64,000 nucleotides of DNA from Pseudomonas sp. R37(2017) (GCF_002113375.1 NZ_NEHO01000007.1:186001-250000); one strand, 5' to 3'. Counted from the first letter of the stretch, positions 29,746-41,064 are shown. Numbers and translations: made by a program. The notes: generated by a model from the sequence alone, not told the origin.

Positions 29746-30183
29746 ATGATGAAGCCGAACCTGATCGCTGCCGCAGAGATCGACCGCCTCGATACCTGGG
29801 CCAAGTATTCTGCCCCGATGTGCGGCTCGTGCATGTCCAGCTGCTGCACCCTGCCGGTCGAGGTCAAGATCAAGGATCTGGTGCGCATCGGTGTGGTCGA
29901 CGAGTTCGAGCTTGGCGATCCGCCAAAGAACATCGCCAAACGCCTGCAAAAGGAAGGCCTGGTCGAGCGCTTCAACCAGAAGTCAGGAATCTTCACCCTC
30001 CAGCGCATGAGCAACAACGATTGCTACTACCTGGATCGTAAGAGCCGTCTGTGCACTATTTATGAAAAGCGCCCGGATACTTGCCGCAACCACCCGAAAA
30101 TCGGCCCGCGGCCGGGGTATTGCGCGTACAAGCCGAAGGAAGTGGAGCGCGAGCGGAATTCGCGGAGTATCGAGCGGTTCTGA
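29746..30183 (+). CDS. YkgJ-family zinc/iron-chelating cysteine-cluster protein
   Basis: Protein of 145 residues with the CxxCxxxCC arrangement in MCGSCMSSCC (residues 25-34), then CTIYEKRPDTCRNHP and GYC toward the C-terminus, the YkgJ/CxxCxxCC family pattern thought to bind metal. The rest is short and basic at the end (VERERNSRSIERF). Two consecutive ATGs (29746, 29749) could start it. It is divergent from glgP. Function unknown. Confidence 0.85.
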   Translation: MMKPNLIAAAEIDRLDTWAKYSAPMCGSCMSSCCTLPVEVKIKDLVRIGVVDEFELGDPPKNIAKRLQKEGLVERFNQKSGIFTLQRMSNNDCYYLDRKSRLCTIYEKRPDTCRNHPKIGPRPGYCAYKPKEVERERNSRSIERF

Positions 30184-30217
30184 TTTTTCCTGATTTTTTT
30201 GGCGACTGATAAGCCGC

Positions 30218-30310
30218 CATCGCGAGCAGGCTCGCTCCCACAGGGGTTCTGTGGTGTTCCCTCAATTTGTGGCTCACCTCGAACCCTGTGGGAGCGAGCC
30301 TGCTCGCGAT
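30218..30310. repeat. REPIN between the cysteine-cluster gene and typA
   Basis: ATCGCGAGCAGGCTCGCTCC and GGAGCGAGCCTGCTCGCGAT are perfect inverted arms around a spacer of about 50 bp. Confidence 0.9.
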
Positions 30311-30347
30311 GGGGCCAGAACAAACACCGTACAACCCCAGACAAACA

Positions 30348-30382
30348 AAAACGCCCCCGGCCTTTCGACCGGGGGCGTTTTC
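30348..30382 (-). terminator. Intrinsic terminator of typA
   Basis: A 13-bp perfect stem (AAAACGCCCCCGG with CCGGGGGCGTTTT) with an 8-base loop ends 20 bp past the typA stop. Read leftward, the stem runs into a T-rich tract. Confidence 0.85.
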
Positions 30383-30401
30383 GTTCAGCCGGGGCTAAAT
30401 C

Positions 30402-32222
30402 TTATGCCTTGGCTTTCTTGGCAGCACGGGTACGCTCGCCTTCGTCCAGGATCTTCTTGCGAAGACGGATGGACTTCGGAGTGACTTCGCACAGCTCGTC
30501 GTCCTGGATGAATTCCAGAGCCTGTTCCAGGGTGAAGCGAACAGGTGGAACCAGGGCGATGGTTTCGTCTTTACCCGAAGCACGCATGTTGTCGAGCTTC
30601 TTGCCCTTGGTAGGGTTGACGCCCAGGTCGTTGTCGCGGCTGTTCAGGCCGACGATCTGACCGTTGTAGATTTCCTGACCGTGCTCGACGAACAGCTTGC
30701 CGCGCGCCTGCAGGGTTTCCAGGGAGTAGGTCAGCGCCTTGCCGGTCTCTACCGATACCAGAACACCGTTCTGACGGCCGGACATGTGGCCGGACTTCAT
30801 GGTGTCGTAGCGATCGAAGATCGAGGTCAGGATGCCTGCACCGTTGGTCAGGGTCAGGAACTGGTTACGGAAACCGATCAGACCACGTGCTGGAATGTTG
30901 TACTCCAGACGCACACGGCCCTTGCCATCCGGGGACATGTTGGTCAGGTCGCCTTTACGCAGACCCATTTCTTCCATGACCTTGCCCTGGGACTCTTCAG
31001 GGATGTCGATGGTCACGTTTTCGAACGGTTCCTGCTTGGTGCCGTTCACTTCGCGGATGATTACTTCAGGACGGCCTACAGCCATCTCGAAGCCTTCGCG
31101 ACGCATGGTTTCGATCAGAACCGACAGGTGCAGCTCACCACGGCCGGATACCTTGAACTTGTCGGCCGAGTCGCCTTCTTCAACTTTCAGGGCAACGTTG
31201 TACAGCAGTTCCTTGTCCAGACGCTCCTTGATGTTACGGGAGGTCACGAACTTGCCTTCTTTACCGCAGAACGGCGAGTCGTTTACCTGGAAGGTCATGG
31301 AAACGGTCGGCTCGTCAACGGTCAGCGGCTTCATCGCTTCAACGTTGTTCATGTCGCACAGGGTGTCGGAGATGAACAGCTCTTCGAAGCCGCTGATGCA
31401 GACGATGTCGCCGGCAGCCGCTTCTTCAACGTCGATGCGGTGCAGACCGTGGTGACCCATCAGCTTCAGGATACGGCCGTTGCGCTTCTTGCCTTCGGTG
31501 TCGATGGCGACAACCGGAGTGTTCGGCTTGACGCGACCGCGAGCGATACGGCCAACGCCGATCACACCCAGGAAGCTGTTGTAGTCCAGAGCGGAGATCT
31601 GCATCTGGAACGGACCGTCACGGTCAACAGCCGGCGCTGGAACGTTGTCGACGATCGACTGGTACAGCGGGGTCATGTCTGCGGCCATGTCGGTGTGGTC
31701 CAGACCGGCGATGCCGTTCAGGGCCGAGGCGTAGACGACTTTGAAGTCCAGCTGTTCGTCGGTGGCACCCAGGTTGTCGAACAGGTCGAAGATCTGGTCC
31801 AGAACCCAGTCAGGACGCGCGCCCGGACGGTCAACCTTGTTGATCACGACGATTGGCTTCAGACCGGCTTCGAAAGCCTTCTTGGTCACGAAACGGGTTT
31901 GCGGCATAGGGCCGTCTTGAGCGTCGACCAGCAGCAGAACGGAGTCGACCATCGACATTACGCGTTCAACTTCGCCGCCGAAGTCGGCGTGGCCCGGGGT
32001 GTCCACGATGTTGATGTGGTAGCCGTTCCAGTTGATGGCGGTGTTTTTCGCCAGAATGGTAATGCCGCGCTCTTTTTCCTGGTCGTTGGAGTCCATCACG
32101 CGCTCGTCGTTGAGCTCGTTGCGCTCCAGGGTGCCGGATTGACGCAGGAGTTTGTCTACCAGGGTGGTCTTGCCATGGTCAACGTGGGCAATGATGGCGA
32201 TGTTGCGTAGATTTTCGATCAC
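30402..32222 (-). CDS. typA: Ribosome-associated GTPase TypA/BipA
   Basis: Translational GTPase of 606 residues acting on the ribosome (assembly at low temperature, stress). It has G1 AHVDHGKTT near 14-22, the switch region [13 protein letters not shown]3 [11 protein letters not shown] near 76-86, G4 NKVDRP, then EF-G-like domains II, III and V and the BipA-specific C-terminal domain ([16 protein letters not shown] type segment, seen as [14 protein letters not shown]). The C-terminus is basic ([10 protein letters not shown]), as usual. Monocistronic with its own terminator. Confidence 0.97.
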   Translation of the reverse strand: MIENLRNIAIIAHVDHGKTTLVDKLLRQSGTLERNELNDERVMDSNDQEKERGITILAKNTAINWNGYHINIVDTPGHADFGGEVERVMSMVDSVLLLVDAQDGPMPQTRFVTKKAFEAGLKPIVVINKVDRPGARPDWVLDQIFDLFDNLGATDEQLDFKVVYASALNGIAGLDHTDMAADMTPLYQSIVDNVPAPAVDRDGPFQMQISALDYNSFLGVIGVGRIARGRVKPNTPVVAIDTEGKKRNGRILKLMGHHGLHRIDVEEAAAGDIVCISGFEELFISDTLCDMNNVEAMKPLTVDEPTVSMTFQVNDSPFCGKEGKFVTSRNIKERLDKELLYNVALKVEEGDSADKFKVSGRGELHLSVLIETMRREGFEMAVGRPEVIIREVNGTKQEPFENVTIDIPEESQGKVMEEMGLRKGDLTNMSPDGKGRVRLEYNIPARGLIGFRNQFLTLTNGAGILTSIFDRYDTMKSGHMSGRQNGVLVSVETGKALTYSLETLQARGKLFVEHGQEIYNGQIVGLNSRDNDLGVNPTKGKKLDNMRASGKDETIALVPPVRFTLEQALEFIQDDELCEVTPKSIRLRKKILDEGERTRAAKKAKA

Positions 32223-32361
32223 TTGTGTATCTCGATCAGAGGATTCGGTGTGCTGACAAGTCTTGGCAGCGATTAACAGTAGCGTCCGTGAAAGCCGTTA
32301 CAGCTTGACGGTGGCATCGGGGGGCCGGTGACGCAGGCCACAGGCAAACAGCCCCGGGCAC

Positions 32362-33816
32362 TTAGCTCGGTCGATAAACGCGCACATTGGCATGCCCCTC
32401 ACTGAGCAGATGGTGGGCATGCAGGCGACTCATCACGCCTTTGTCGCAATACAGCAGGTACTGGCGAGTAGGGTCCAGTTCCTTGAAACGAGCGTTCACT
32501 GCATAAAACGGCATCGTTTGTACCTCGATGCCAGCAAGCTCCAGCGGGTCGTCTTCAGCGGCATCAGGGTGACGGATGTCGATGACAATCTGACCGGCCA
32601 GCGCTTCGCTGACTTCTTCAATCTGCAAGTCCTGGCCCAATTCGTCGATCACGCGATCGATCGGTACCAGCCTGGCGTTCTCGAGCGCACGCTCAAGGAT
32701 CGCCATATCGAACTCTTTCTCTTCATGCTCGACGCGATAGCGCTTGGCTGCGGTCTTCGGATTGACCGAGATGACGCCGCAGTACTCCGGCATGTGCCGG
32801 GCGAAATCGGCGGTGCCGATCTCGATGGCCGTATCGATGATGTCCTGCTTGTGGCTGGCGATCAGCGGACGCAGGACCAGCTTGTCGGTCACGCAGTCGA
32901 TCACGTTGAGGTTCGGCAGCGTCTGGCTCGACACCTGGGAGATCGCCTCACCGGTCACCAGCGCCTCGATGTGCAGTCGGTCGGCAATTCGTTCGGAAGC
33001 GCGCAACATCATACGCTTCAATACCACGCCCATATGACTGTTATCGACTTTGCCGAGAATTTCGCCGAGCACTTCCTCGAACGGCACACTGACAAATAGC
33101 ACGCGTTGGGAACTGCCGTACTTCTTCCAGATGAAATGCGCGACTTCCATGACGCCCAGTTCGTGGGCACGTCCGCCCAGATTGAAGAAGCAGAAATGCG
33201 CCATCAGGCCGCGGCGCATGATCTGGTAGGCCGCCACGGTGGAGTCGAAGCCGCCGGACATCAGCACCAGCGTCTGCTCCAGGGCGCCCAGCGGATATCC
33301 GCCGATGCCGTTGTGCTGGCTATGGATCACGAACAACCGTTGGTCGCGAACTTCGATGCGGACTTCGACTTCAGGCTTTTTCAGGTCGATCCCGGCGGCA
33401 CCGCACTGACGGCGCAACTGGCTGCCGACATATTTCTCGACATCGATCGAGCTGAAGGGGTGCTTGCCGGCGCGCTTGCAGCGCACCGAAAAGATCTTGC
33501 CGGCCAGTGCATCACCGTAGTGCTGCTTGCACTTTTCAACGATGTCGTCGAAATCGCCCAGCGGGTATTCGTCGATTTGCAGGAAGTGCGCGATGCCCGG
33601 CATGCAGCGCAGGCGCTCGCCCATCTCCTTCAGGGCCCTGGGGTCACTGACGCGGGTTTCCAGCTCGAGGTTGTCCCATACGCCGTTCACCACCACAGCC
33701 GGGTCCAGATCGCGGAGCACGGCACGGATGTTCTTGGCCAGCTGACGGATGAAACGCGTCCGTACCGGGCGGCTCTTGATGGTGATCTCGGGAAAGACTT
33801 TTACGATTAGTTTCAT
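32362..33816 (-). CDS. thiI: tRNA 4-thiouridine synthase ThiI with rhodanese domain
   Basis: Sulfurtransferase making s4U8 in tRNA and supplying sulfur for thiamine thiazole. It has 484 residues from the ATG at 33816 ([14 protein letters not shown] is the family N-terminus). Domains: N-terminal ferredoxin-like plus THUMP (to about 165), PP-loop [15 protein letters not shown] near 182-196, and a C-terminal rhodanese domain with the persulfide cysteine in LYCDKGVMS near residue 456. The long gamma-proteobacterial form is therefore complete. Confidence 0.96.
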   Translation of the reverse strand: MKLIVKVFPEITIKSRPVRTRFIRQLAKNIRAVLRDLDPAVVVNGVWDNLELETRVSDPRALKEMGERLRCMPGIAHFLQIDEYPLGDFDDIVEKCKQHYGDALAGKIFSVRCKRAGKHPFSSIDVEKYVGSQLRRQCGAAGIDLKKPEVEVRIEVRDQRLFVIHSQHNGIGGYPLGALEQTLVLMSGGFDSTVAAYQIMRRGLMAHFCFFNLGGRAHELGVMEVAHFIWKKYGSSQRVLFVSVPFEEVLGEILGKVDNSHMGVVLKRMMLRASERIADRLHIEALVTGEAISQVSSQTLPNLNVIDCVTDKLVLRPLIASHKQDIIDTAIEIGTADFARHMPEYCGVISVNPKTAAKRYRVEHEEKEFDMAILERALENARLVPIDRVIDELGQDLQIEEVSEALAGQIVIDIRHPDAAEDDPLELAGIEVQTMPFYAVNARFKELDPTRQYLLYCDKGVMSRLHAHHLLSEGHANVRVYRPS

Positions 33817-33913
33817 GAAAACAGCGCGCGCAGGGCCTGCCGAAAAAGGGGGGCGCGGATTATAGCGGAAATTGCTCAAGGTTTAACCAATTAATGTGCA
33901 GAAGGTTTTGCAC

Positions 33914-33928
33914 GCACCAAAACAGGTC
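33914..33928. promoter_or_regulatory. Possible NtrC enhancer site upstream of glnA
   Basis: GCACCAAAACAGGTC matches the left half of the GCAC-N7-GTGC NtrC dyad fully and the right half only partly. It lies about 120 bp upstream of the glnA -24/-12 promoter, a normal enhancer distance. Confidence 0.35.
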
Positions 33929-34031
33929 ATTTCCTGTAATTAACGCCACATTGTAGGGCGAGATTTTCCGCTTTAACGCGCTTTTGCGCCCGCGAAGCGT
34001 GAATTTGGGGCAAAAAACCCATGGTGGGGCA

Positions 34032-34048
34032 CTGGCATGCAATTTGCT
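34032..34048 (+). promoter_or_regulatory. Sigma-54 promoter of glnA
   Basis: CTGGCATGCAATTTGCT has the GG and GC dinucleotides exactly 10 bases apart and matches the TGGCAY-N5-TTGCW consensus almost perfectly. The predicted start near 34059 gives a leader of about 85 bases. The 328-bp thiI-glnA gap holds nothing else I can recognise. Confidence 0.9.
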
Positions 34049-34144
34049 CCCTTGTGAGGCAGGTTGCCTTGGCAGAGTATTCGCGCCGGCATCACCCACA
34101 TTTAAGGGCATCCATTACTAGCCCGAAGCCACCCGGAGGACACT

Positions 34145-35551
34145 ATGTCGAAGTCGGTTCAACTCATCAAAGATCATGACGTCAAGTGGATTGATCTGCG
34201 CTTCACGGACACCAAAGGCACTCAGCACCACGTGACCATGCCGGCTCGCGATGCGCTGGATGACGACTTCTTCGAAGTCGGCAAAATGTTCGACGGTTCC
34301 TCCATCGCTGGCTGGAAAGGCATCGAAGCCTCCGACATGATCCTGATGCCGGACGACTCCACCGCTGTTCTGGACCCGTTCACCGAAGAGCCGACCCTGA
34401 TCCTGGTCTGCGACATCATCGAACCTTCGAGCATGCAAGGCTACGACCGCGACCCACGTGCGATCGCCAAGCGCGCCGAAGAGCACCTGAAAGCCACCGG
34501 TATCGGTGACACCGTATTCGCCGGTCCAGAGCCAGAGTTCTTCATCTTTGACCAAGTGAAGTTCAAGTCCGACATTTCCGGCTCCATGTTCAAGATCTAC
34601 TCCGAACAAGGTTCGTGGATGTCCGACCAGGACGTGGAAGGCGGCAACAAAGGCCACCGTCCAGGCGTCAAAGGCGGCTACTTCCCGGTTCCACCGTTCG
34701 ACCACGACCACGAAATCCGTACCTCCATGTGCAACGCACTGGAAGAAATGGGCCTGACCGTCGAAGTTCACCACCACGAAGTGGCAACTGCCGGCCAGAA
34801 CGAAATCGGCGTCAAGTTCAACACCCTGGTGAAGAAAGCCGACGAAACCCAAACCCTGAAATACGTTGTGCACAACGTAGCCGATGCCTACGGCCGCACC
34901 GCTACCTTCATGCCTAAGCCTCTGTACGGCGACAACGGCTCGGGCATGCACGTACACATGTCGATCTGGAAAGAAGGCAAGAACACCTTCGCTGGCGAAG
35001 GCTATGCCGGCCTGTCCGACACCGCCCTGTACTTCATCGGCGGCATCATCAAGCACGGTAAGGCCCTGAACGGCTTCACCAACCCGGCCACCAACTCCTA
35101 CAAGCGTCTGGTTCCAGGCTTCGAAGCTCCAGTGATGCTGGCCTACTCGGCTCGCAACCGTTCCGCTTCGATCCGTATTCCTTACGTGTCGAGCCCGAAA
35201 GCCCGCCGTATCGAAGCACGCTTCCCGGATCCGGCCGCCAACCCATACCTGTGCTTCGCGGCACTGTTGATGGCTGGCCTGGACGGCATCCAGAACAAGA
35301 TCCACCCTGGCGACGCTGCTGACAAAAACCTGTACGACCTGCCGCCTGAAGAGGCGAAAGAGATCCCACAAGTTTGCGGCAGCCTGAAAGAAGCCCTGGA
35401 AGAGCTGGACAAAGGTCGTGCGTTCCTGACCAAAGGCGGCGTTTTCAGCGACGACTTCATCGACGCTTACATCGCTCTGAAAAGCGAAGAAGAAATCAAG
35501 GTACGTACCTTCGTACACCCACTGGAATACGAGCTGTACTACAGCTGCTGA
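34145..35551 (+). CDS. glnA: Glutamine synthetase type I
   Basis: Makes glutamine from glutamate, ammonia and ATP; dodecamer, cytoplasmic. It has 468 residues. Visible are the [12 protein letters not shown] segment (about 50-61), the metal and substrate regions FAGPEPEFF and [10 protein letters not shown], the [12 protein letters not shown] region, and the adenylylation tyrosine in NLYDLPPEE near residue 397. Regulated by nitrogen through the sigma-54 promoter upstream; GGAGG precedes the ATG. The gene ends in its own terminator. Confidence 0.98.
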   Translation: MSKSVQLIKDHDVKWIDLRFTDTKGTQHHVTMPARDALDDDFFEVGKMFDGSSIAGWKGIEASDMILMPDDSTAVLDPFTEEPTLILVCDIIEPSSMQGYDRDPRAIAKRAEEHLKATGIGDTVFAGPEPEFFIFDQVKFKSDISGSMFKIYSEQGSWMSDQDVEGGNKGHRPGVKGGYFPVPPFDHDHEIRTSMCNALEEMGLTVEVHHHEVATAGQNEIGVKFNTLVKKADETQTLKYVVHNVADAYGRTATFMPKPLYGDNGSGMHVHMSIWKEGKNTFAGEGYAGLSDTALYFIGGIIKHGKALNGFTNPATNSYKRLVPGFEAPVMLAYSARNRSASIRIPYVSSPKARRIEARFPDPAANPYLCFAALLMAGLDGIQNKIHPGDAADKNLYDLPPEEAKEIPQVCGSLKEALEELDKGRAFLTKGGVFSDDFIDAYIALKSEEEIKVRTFVHPLEYELYYSC

Positions 35552-35584
35552 TCCGGTAGCGCCTGCGCAAGCGGCGTGAACGAG

Positions 35585-35611
35585 AGGCCTCCTTCGGGAG
35601 GCCTTTTTTTA
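35585..35611 (+). terminator. Intrinsic terminator of glnA
   Basis: AGGCCTCC-TTCG-GGAGGCCT followed by seven T residues, about 33 bp after the glnA stop. Confidence 0.93.
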
Positions 35612-35737
35612 TGGTTCTTCACGGATTTCCGCTGCCCGGCGGATCTCGGCAAATCATGCCCAAATGTTTAGCGGTTTGGGATAAGCACCAAGCCTGACCT
35701 ATGCTGCCACCCAACATTTTCGCTGCCGGTCGATTCC

Positions 35738-36253
35738 ATGGGTCGTTGTTTTCTCTTCATCCTGCTGCTGATCGCTCTGCCCGCCACGGCGCAGATCTAC
35801 AAGTACACGGACGCCAGCGGCGCCACCACCTACAGCAATCAACCGCCTGACGACGTCAGCGCCGAACCGGTCGACTTGCCGCCCCTCAACAGCATCGAAC
35901 GCCAGCCTCCCGGCGAAACCGCACCCACGACTCAAGCCACACGCAATGCACAACCCCACAAGGCTTATGAAGCGCTGGAGCTGATCGGCCTGCCCACCAG
36001 CGAAGCCCTGCGCGCCAACGACGGAACATTCACCGTAACGGTACTGATCAAGCCACGCCTGCAAAGCCCCCATCTGCTGCGTCTGCTACTGGACGGCCAG
36101 CCCTACGGCCAGCCAGGCAACGTACCGACCCTGCAACTGGTGAACATCGATCGCGGCGAACACCGTCTTGCGGTGCAGGTGATCGACGGCAAATCCATCG
36201 TGCAGCAGAGCCCGACCGTAACTTTCACCTTGCAGCGCGCGCGAAAGCCTTGA
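35738..36253 (+). CDS. DUF4124 domain exported protein
   Basis: Periplasmic protein of 171 residues. The signal peptide GRCFLFILLLIALPATAQ is followed at once by the DUF4124 motif IYKYTDASGATTYSNQPP (residues 20-37). A Pro/Thr-rich linker and a C-terminal Ig-like strand region (GEHRLAVQVIDGKSIVQQSP) complete it. This gene sits between glnA and ntrB in pseudomonads. Function unknown. Confidence 0.88.
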   Translation: MGRCFLFILLLIALPATAQIYKYTDASGATTYSNQPPDDVSAEPVDLPPLNSIERQPPGETAPTTQATRNAQPHKAYEALELIGLPTSEALRANDGTFTVTVLIKPRLQSPHLLRLLLDGQPYGQPGNVPTLQLVNIDRGEHRLAVQVIDGKSIVQQSPTVTFTLQRARKP

Positions 36254-36285
36254 ATGTGAGGATTTCAAGCCCTGCTCAGGCTTGC

Positions 36286-36300
36286 GCACTATATTGGTGC
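36286..36300. promoter_or_regulatory. NtrC-binding site upstream of ntrB
   Basis: GCACTATATTGGTGC is a full match to the GCAC-N7-GTGC dyad recognised by NtrC. It lies about 200 bp before the ntrB start, in the gap after the DUF4124 gene. This suggests direct autoregulation of ntrBC, as at glnL in enterics. Confidence 0.75.
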
Positions 36301-36499
36301 GAGAAGTTGCGCCTAAACTGAATTACAACCCATTTTGGTTCGAAACCATTCGCAAAAGCTGGCAAAGCGCCACGCAAACGAGCGTCAAACGCCTGTTTCA
36401 GGGCTTTGGCGCTTCTTTTCGGAGCCTTGGTTTGGTTTTTGCATTTTCCCCGCATCAACGCTTGTTTCTTGCGCATGCTCCGCCCCAAAAGAGGTCCCG

Positions 36500-37581
36500 A
36501 TGACTATTAGCGACGCTCTCCACCGTTTGCTACTCGACAACCTCACCACCGCCACCATCCTGCTCGACGCCGAACTGCGCCTCGAGTACATGAACCCGGC
36601 GGCTGAAATGCTGCTGGCCATCAGCGGTCAGCGCAGCCATGGGCAGTTCATCAGTGAACTGTTTACCGAATCGACCGAAGCGCTGAACTCCTTGCGCCAG
36701 GCCGTCGAACAAGCGCACCCGTTCACCAAGCGCGAAGCCATGCTCACCGCCCTCACCGGCCAGACCCTGACCGTCGACTACGCGGTAACGCCGATTCTGA
36801 GCGATGGCCACACGATGCTGCTGCTCGAAGTCCACCCCCGTGACCGCCTGCTGCGAATCACCAAGGAAGAGGCACAGCTTTCCAAACAGGAAACCAGCAA
36901 GATGCTGGTGCGCGGCCTGGCCCATGAAATCAAGAATCCCTTGGGCGGGATTCGCGGCGCAGCTCAGTTGCTGGCCCGGGAGCTGCCGGAAGAAAGCCTG
37001 CGCGACTACACCAACGTCATCATCGAAGAAGCCGACCGCCTGCGTAACCTGGTGGACCGCATGCTCGGCTCCAACAAGCTGCCTTCGCTGGCCATGTGCA
37101 ATGTCCACGAAGTGCTTGAACGTGTCTGCCATCTGGTGGAAGCCGAAAGCCAGGGCTGCATCACCCTGGTGCGCGACTACGACCCGAGCATCCCCGACGT
37201 CCTGATCGACCGCGAGCAAATGATCCAGGCGGTCCTGAACATCGTGCGCAACGCGATGCAGGCCATCAGCAGCCAGAACGAGCTGCGCCTGGGCCGCATC
37301 AGCCTGCGCACCCGTACCATGCGCCAGTTCACCATCGGCCATGTACGCCATCGCCTGGTGACCAAGATCGAGATCATCGACAACGGCCCGGGCATTCCCG
37401 CGGAACTTCAGGAAACCATCTTCTTTCCCATGGTCAGCGGTCGTCCGGACGGTACCGGGCTGGGCCTGGCCATTACCCAGAACATCATCAGCCAGCACCA
37501 GGGCCTGATCGAATGTGACAGCCACCCCGGCCACACCACTTTCTCGATCTTTCTGCCACTGGAACAAGGAGCCACATCGAC

Positions 37582-37585
<4 letters not shown>
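36500..37585 (+). CDS. ntrB: Nitrogen regulation sensor histidine kinase NtrB
   Basis: Cytoplasmic two-component kinase/phosphatase for NtrC, controlled by PII. It has 361 residues from the ATG at 36500, preceded by GAGGT. An N-terminal PAS domain (about 10-115) has no membrane segment. The H-box is GLAHEIKNPLGGIRGA with His near 139. The N-box NIVRNAMQA, G1 DNGPGIP and G2 GTGLGLAI follow. It overlaps ntrC by 4 bp (ATGA). A longer frame from 36335 has no ribosome site. Confidence 0.96.
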
Positions 37586-39018
<1,433 letters not shown>

Positions 39019-39051
39019 ACAGCCTGTAGTTATTCGCTGATCGTAAGAGCC

Positions 39052-39147
39052 AATCGCGGGCAAGCCCGCTCCCACAAGGTTAACGGGTGTTCATTCGATC
39101 GTATGAACACCGAAAATCCATTGTGGGAGCGGGCTTGCCCGCGATGC
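39052..39147. repeat. REPIN variant downstream of ntrC
   Basis: ATCGCGGGCAAGCCCGCTCC and GGAGCGGGCTTGCCCGCGAT are perfect inverted arms. The core is GCGGGCAAGCCCGC where most copies here have GCGAGCAGGCTCGC, so it belongs to a different sequence class. Confidence 0.9.
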
Positions 39148-39163
39148 TTTTAGGGGCTGAAGT

Positions 39164-39178
39164 GCACCGACTGAATGC
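39164..39178. promoter_or_regulatory. Possible NtrC site upstream of the NrsZ-like RNA
   Basis: GCACCGACTGAATGC fits GCAC-N7-GTGC except for one base in the right half. It lies about 145 bp upstream of the sigma-54 promoter, a suitable enhancer position. Confidence 0.4.
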
Positions 39179-39258
39179 ACCGTGAACCGCAATCGCGCAC
39201 GGTAACCGACCCGAAAACCTGTGTGCGCTCACAATCGAACCCCTATCGAAAAAAAGCA

Positions 39259-39285
39259 CGAAAGCCCCGGATTACGGGGCTTTCG
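39259..39285. terminator. Probable terminator between ntrC and the NrsZ-like RNA
   Basis: An 11-bp perfect stem, CGAAAGCCCCG with CGGGGCTTTCG, around GATTA. The left side is preceded by an A-run, so it is also U-rich when read leftward; rightward there is only a short T-run within the stem. Confidence 0.6.
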
Positions 39286-39322
39286 ACGTTATACGCGAGT
39301 TTCTGTTTCAACTTATTAAAAC

Positions 39323-39340
39323 CTGGCACGCCCCCTGCAA
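39323..39340 (+). promoter_or_regulatory. Sigma-54 promoter of the NrsZ-like RNA
   Basis: CTGGCACGCCCCCTGCAA: TGGCACG at -24 is consensus, CTGCA at -12 is one base off, and GG to GC spacing is 10. The nearest downstream gene on this strand is trmL, 600 bp away, so it most likely drives the small RNA. Confidence 0.8.
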
Positions 39341-39349
39341 TAACCCTGT

Positions 39350-39497
39350 CAGGTGAATCAGTTCACCTACCCGGTTTCGGGGACCTTGGTACAGGCAGGC
39401 CGGGGATTCCCCTCTTTACATCGGGCTCACACCGCACTCGCGACGAGCCTCCCGTTTCGGGAACCCTGGTACAGGCAGGCCGGGGATTCCCTCTTTT
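39350..39497 (+). ncRNA. nrsZ: NrsZ-like nitrogen-regulated small RNA
   Basis: In P. aeruginosa the sigma-54/NtrC-dependent sRNA NrsZ lies just downstream of ntrC and before the gene preceding trmL; this segment is in the same place. After the sigma-54 promoter come two copies of one hairpin module 80 bp apart (39379-39412 and 39459-39491). Both have the identical loop TACAGGCAGG closed by pairing of CCTTGG or CCCTGG with CCGGGG, and outer stems GGGGA or GGGAA with matching TCCCC or TTCCC. The base changes preserve pairing. The second copy runs into TCTTTTATT and looks like the terminator. The start is predicted, not mapped. The 3' end overlaps the stop of the convergent gene. Confidence 0.75.
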
Positions 39498-39936
39498 ATT
39501 GCTCCCGGAGATGGATCTCCAGCCGCCAGCGGTCATCGACCTCGCTACCGGTCCACTCGCCCCGCAGGGGCCGGGCCGCCACGAGCGTCAGCAACAGCCC
39601 CCCATCGCTCAAGCGTACCCGCCAGTTCACGTCCTTGCCGTCGAGCTTGAGCTGGCCTTTCTGCGCCTTGCCCTCGGCACCAAACAGCAGCGCGACACTG
39701 CCGTCGACGATTTCGCCATGGGTCTTGGGTTCGTTGTTGAACCACACCACCAGTCCGTCGCCGGTCACTTCAACCTGCTGCAACTGACTGGGGTCTGGCG
39801 CGGTCAGGCGACCGATCATCAACCCGACCATCACCCCGACAATCGCCAGCGAGCCCATCACCCGCAGGAATAGTTTCGAACGCACGCCTTCTGGCGGCGT
39901 AGAATGCGCGTCATCTTTACCTTCGGAGCCGTGCAT
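39496..39936 (-). CDS. Hypothetical membrane-anchored protein (PA5126-like position)
   Basis: Protein of 146 residues with one membrane helix (LFLRVMGSLAIVGVMVGLMIG, about 22-41) and a periplasmic beta-rich domain (VEVTGDGLVVWFNNEPKTHG and RWRLEIHLRE). I recognise no named domain. It is convergent with the NrsZ-like RNA and divergent from trmL; its first codon overlaps the trmL ATG (CATG), and no ribosome site is visible for it. A GTG 17 codons in is an alternative start. Confidence 0.75.
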   Translation of the reverse strand: MHGSEGKDDAHSTPPEGVRSKLFLRVMGSLAIVGVMVGLMIGRLTAPDPSQLQQVEVTGDGLVVWFNNEPKTHGEIVDGSVALLFGAEGKAQKGQLKLDGKDVNWRVRLSDGGLLLTLVAARPLRGEWTGSEVDDRWRLEIHLREQ

Positions 39937-40390
39937 GTTTCACGTCATCCTTTTCCAACCAGAAATTCCGCCGAATACCGGCAACGTTATCAGGCTGTGC
40001 GCCAACAGTGGCTGCCACCTGCATTTGATCGAACCGCTGGGCTTCGAGATGGACGACAAGCGCCTGCGCCGGGCCGGCCTCGATTACCACGAGTATGCCA
40101 CCCTGCAACGCCACGCGGACCTTGCCAGCTGCCTGGAGAGCCTCGGCCATCCACGACTGTTCGCGTTCACCACCAAGGGTTCGCGGCCGTTCCACGACGT
40201 GAGCTTCGCCCCGGGCGACGCCTTCCTGTTTGGCCCGGAAAGCCGTGGCCTGCCCGCCGAAGTGCTGGATGCCCTGCCTGGCGACCAACGTCTGCGCCTG
40301 CCGATGCGCGAAGGTTGCCGCAGCCTGAACCTGTCGAATACCGTGGCTGTAGCCGTGTACGAGGCCTGGCGCCAGAACGGCTTCAAGTAA
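39935..40390 (+). CDS. trmL: tRNA (cytidine/uridine(34)-2'-O)-methyltransferase
   Basis: SPOUT-class methyltransferase of 151 residues that 2'-O-methylates the wobble base of tRNA-Leu. It shows the FHVILFQPEIPPNTGNVIRLC N-terminus (residues 2-22; key part PNTGNVIR), LFGPESRGLP near 102-111 and LRLPMREGCRSLNLSNTVAV (the knot) near 123-142. GGAG precedes the ATG. Confidence 0.95.
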   Translation: MFHVILFQPEIPPNTGNVIRLCANSGCHLHLIEPLGFEMDDKRLRRAGLDYHEYATLQRHADLASCLESLGHPRLFAFTTKGSRPFHDVSFAPGDAFLFGPESRGLPAEVLDALPGDQRLRLPMREGCRSLNLSNTVAVAVYEAWRQNGFK

Positions 40391-40403
40391 CACCGCATAA
40401 AAA

Positions 40404-40496
40404 ATGTGGGAGCGAGCCTGCTCGCGAAAGCGGTGTACCAGGCGACATTGATGTCATCCGATACGCCCTCTTCGCGAGCAGGCTCGCTCCCACATT
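40404..40496. repeat. REPIN between trmL and secB
   Basis: TGTGGGAGCGAGCCTGCTCG and CGAGCAGGCTCGCTCCCACA are perfect arms. The spacer (AAGCGGTGTACCAGGCGACA ... GATACGCCCTCTTCG) matches those near 16.4 and 51.4 kb in layout. Confidence 0.92.
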
Positions 40497-40521
40497 GAAT
40501 TGCTGTGGCGATTGGAACCGC

Positions 40522-41007
40522 TTACTGAACGGTCGGAGTCTCGCCAGCCGCCTGCATGCGTTGCAGCTCTTGCGCGTACAGCGCATCGAAGTTCACCGGC
40601 GCCAGCATCAATGCCGGGAACGAACCGCGGGTCACCAGGCTGTCCAGGGTTTCGCGAGCGTACGGGAACAGGATGTTCGGGCAGAACGCACCCAGGGTGT
40701 GGCTCATCGAAGCGGCGTCCAGGTTCTTGATCAGGAAGATCCCGGCCTGTTGCACTTCAGCGATGAACGCCACTTCGTCACCATTTTTCACGGTAACCGA
40801 CAGGGTCAGCACGACTTCGTGGAAGTCGGCTTCCAGCGCCTTTTGACGGGTGTTCAGATCCAGCGCGACGCTAGGCTCCCACTGCTGGCGGAAGATCGCC
40901 GGGCTTTTCGGAGCTTCGAAGGACAGGTCACGCACATAAATGCGCTGCAAGGAGAATTGCGGTGCAGTTTCTTCTTCGTTCGCAGCAGTGTTCTGTTGGT
41001 CAGTCAT
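40522..41007 (-). CDS. secB: Protein-export chaperone SecB
   Basis: Tetrameric cytosolic chaperone that delivers preproteins to SecA. It has 161 residues. The family core is [16 protein letters not shown] (residues 21-36), then EVQQAGIF and [33 protein letters not shown] (core near 110-142). It is cotranscribed with grxC and the rhodanese-like gene upstream. Confidence 0.97.
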   Translation of the reverse strand: MTDQQNTAANEEETAPQFSLQRIYVRDLSFEAPKSPAIFRQQWEPSVALDLNTRQKALEADFHEVVLTLSVTVKNGDEVAFIAEVQQAGIFLIKNLDAASMSHTLGAFCPNILFPYARETLDSLVTRGSFPALMLAPVNFDALYAQELQRMQAAGETPTVQ

Positions 41008-41064
41008 CGCAGATCCTTCTTGATCCAGGGTTCTTTTAGGTTTGCTGGTTTGGGGGTATTGCCG

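Noticed and set aside
29487..30017. Leftward 176-codon frame
   Set aside because: It mirrors the cysteine-cluster gene, whose CxxCxxxCC motif is read on the plus strand.
39379..39491. Two similar units as a minimal CRISPR array
   Set aside because: Only two copies, each a hairpin behind a sigma-54 promoter, and no cas genes; the sRNA explanation is better.
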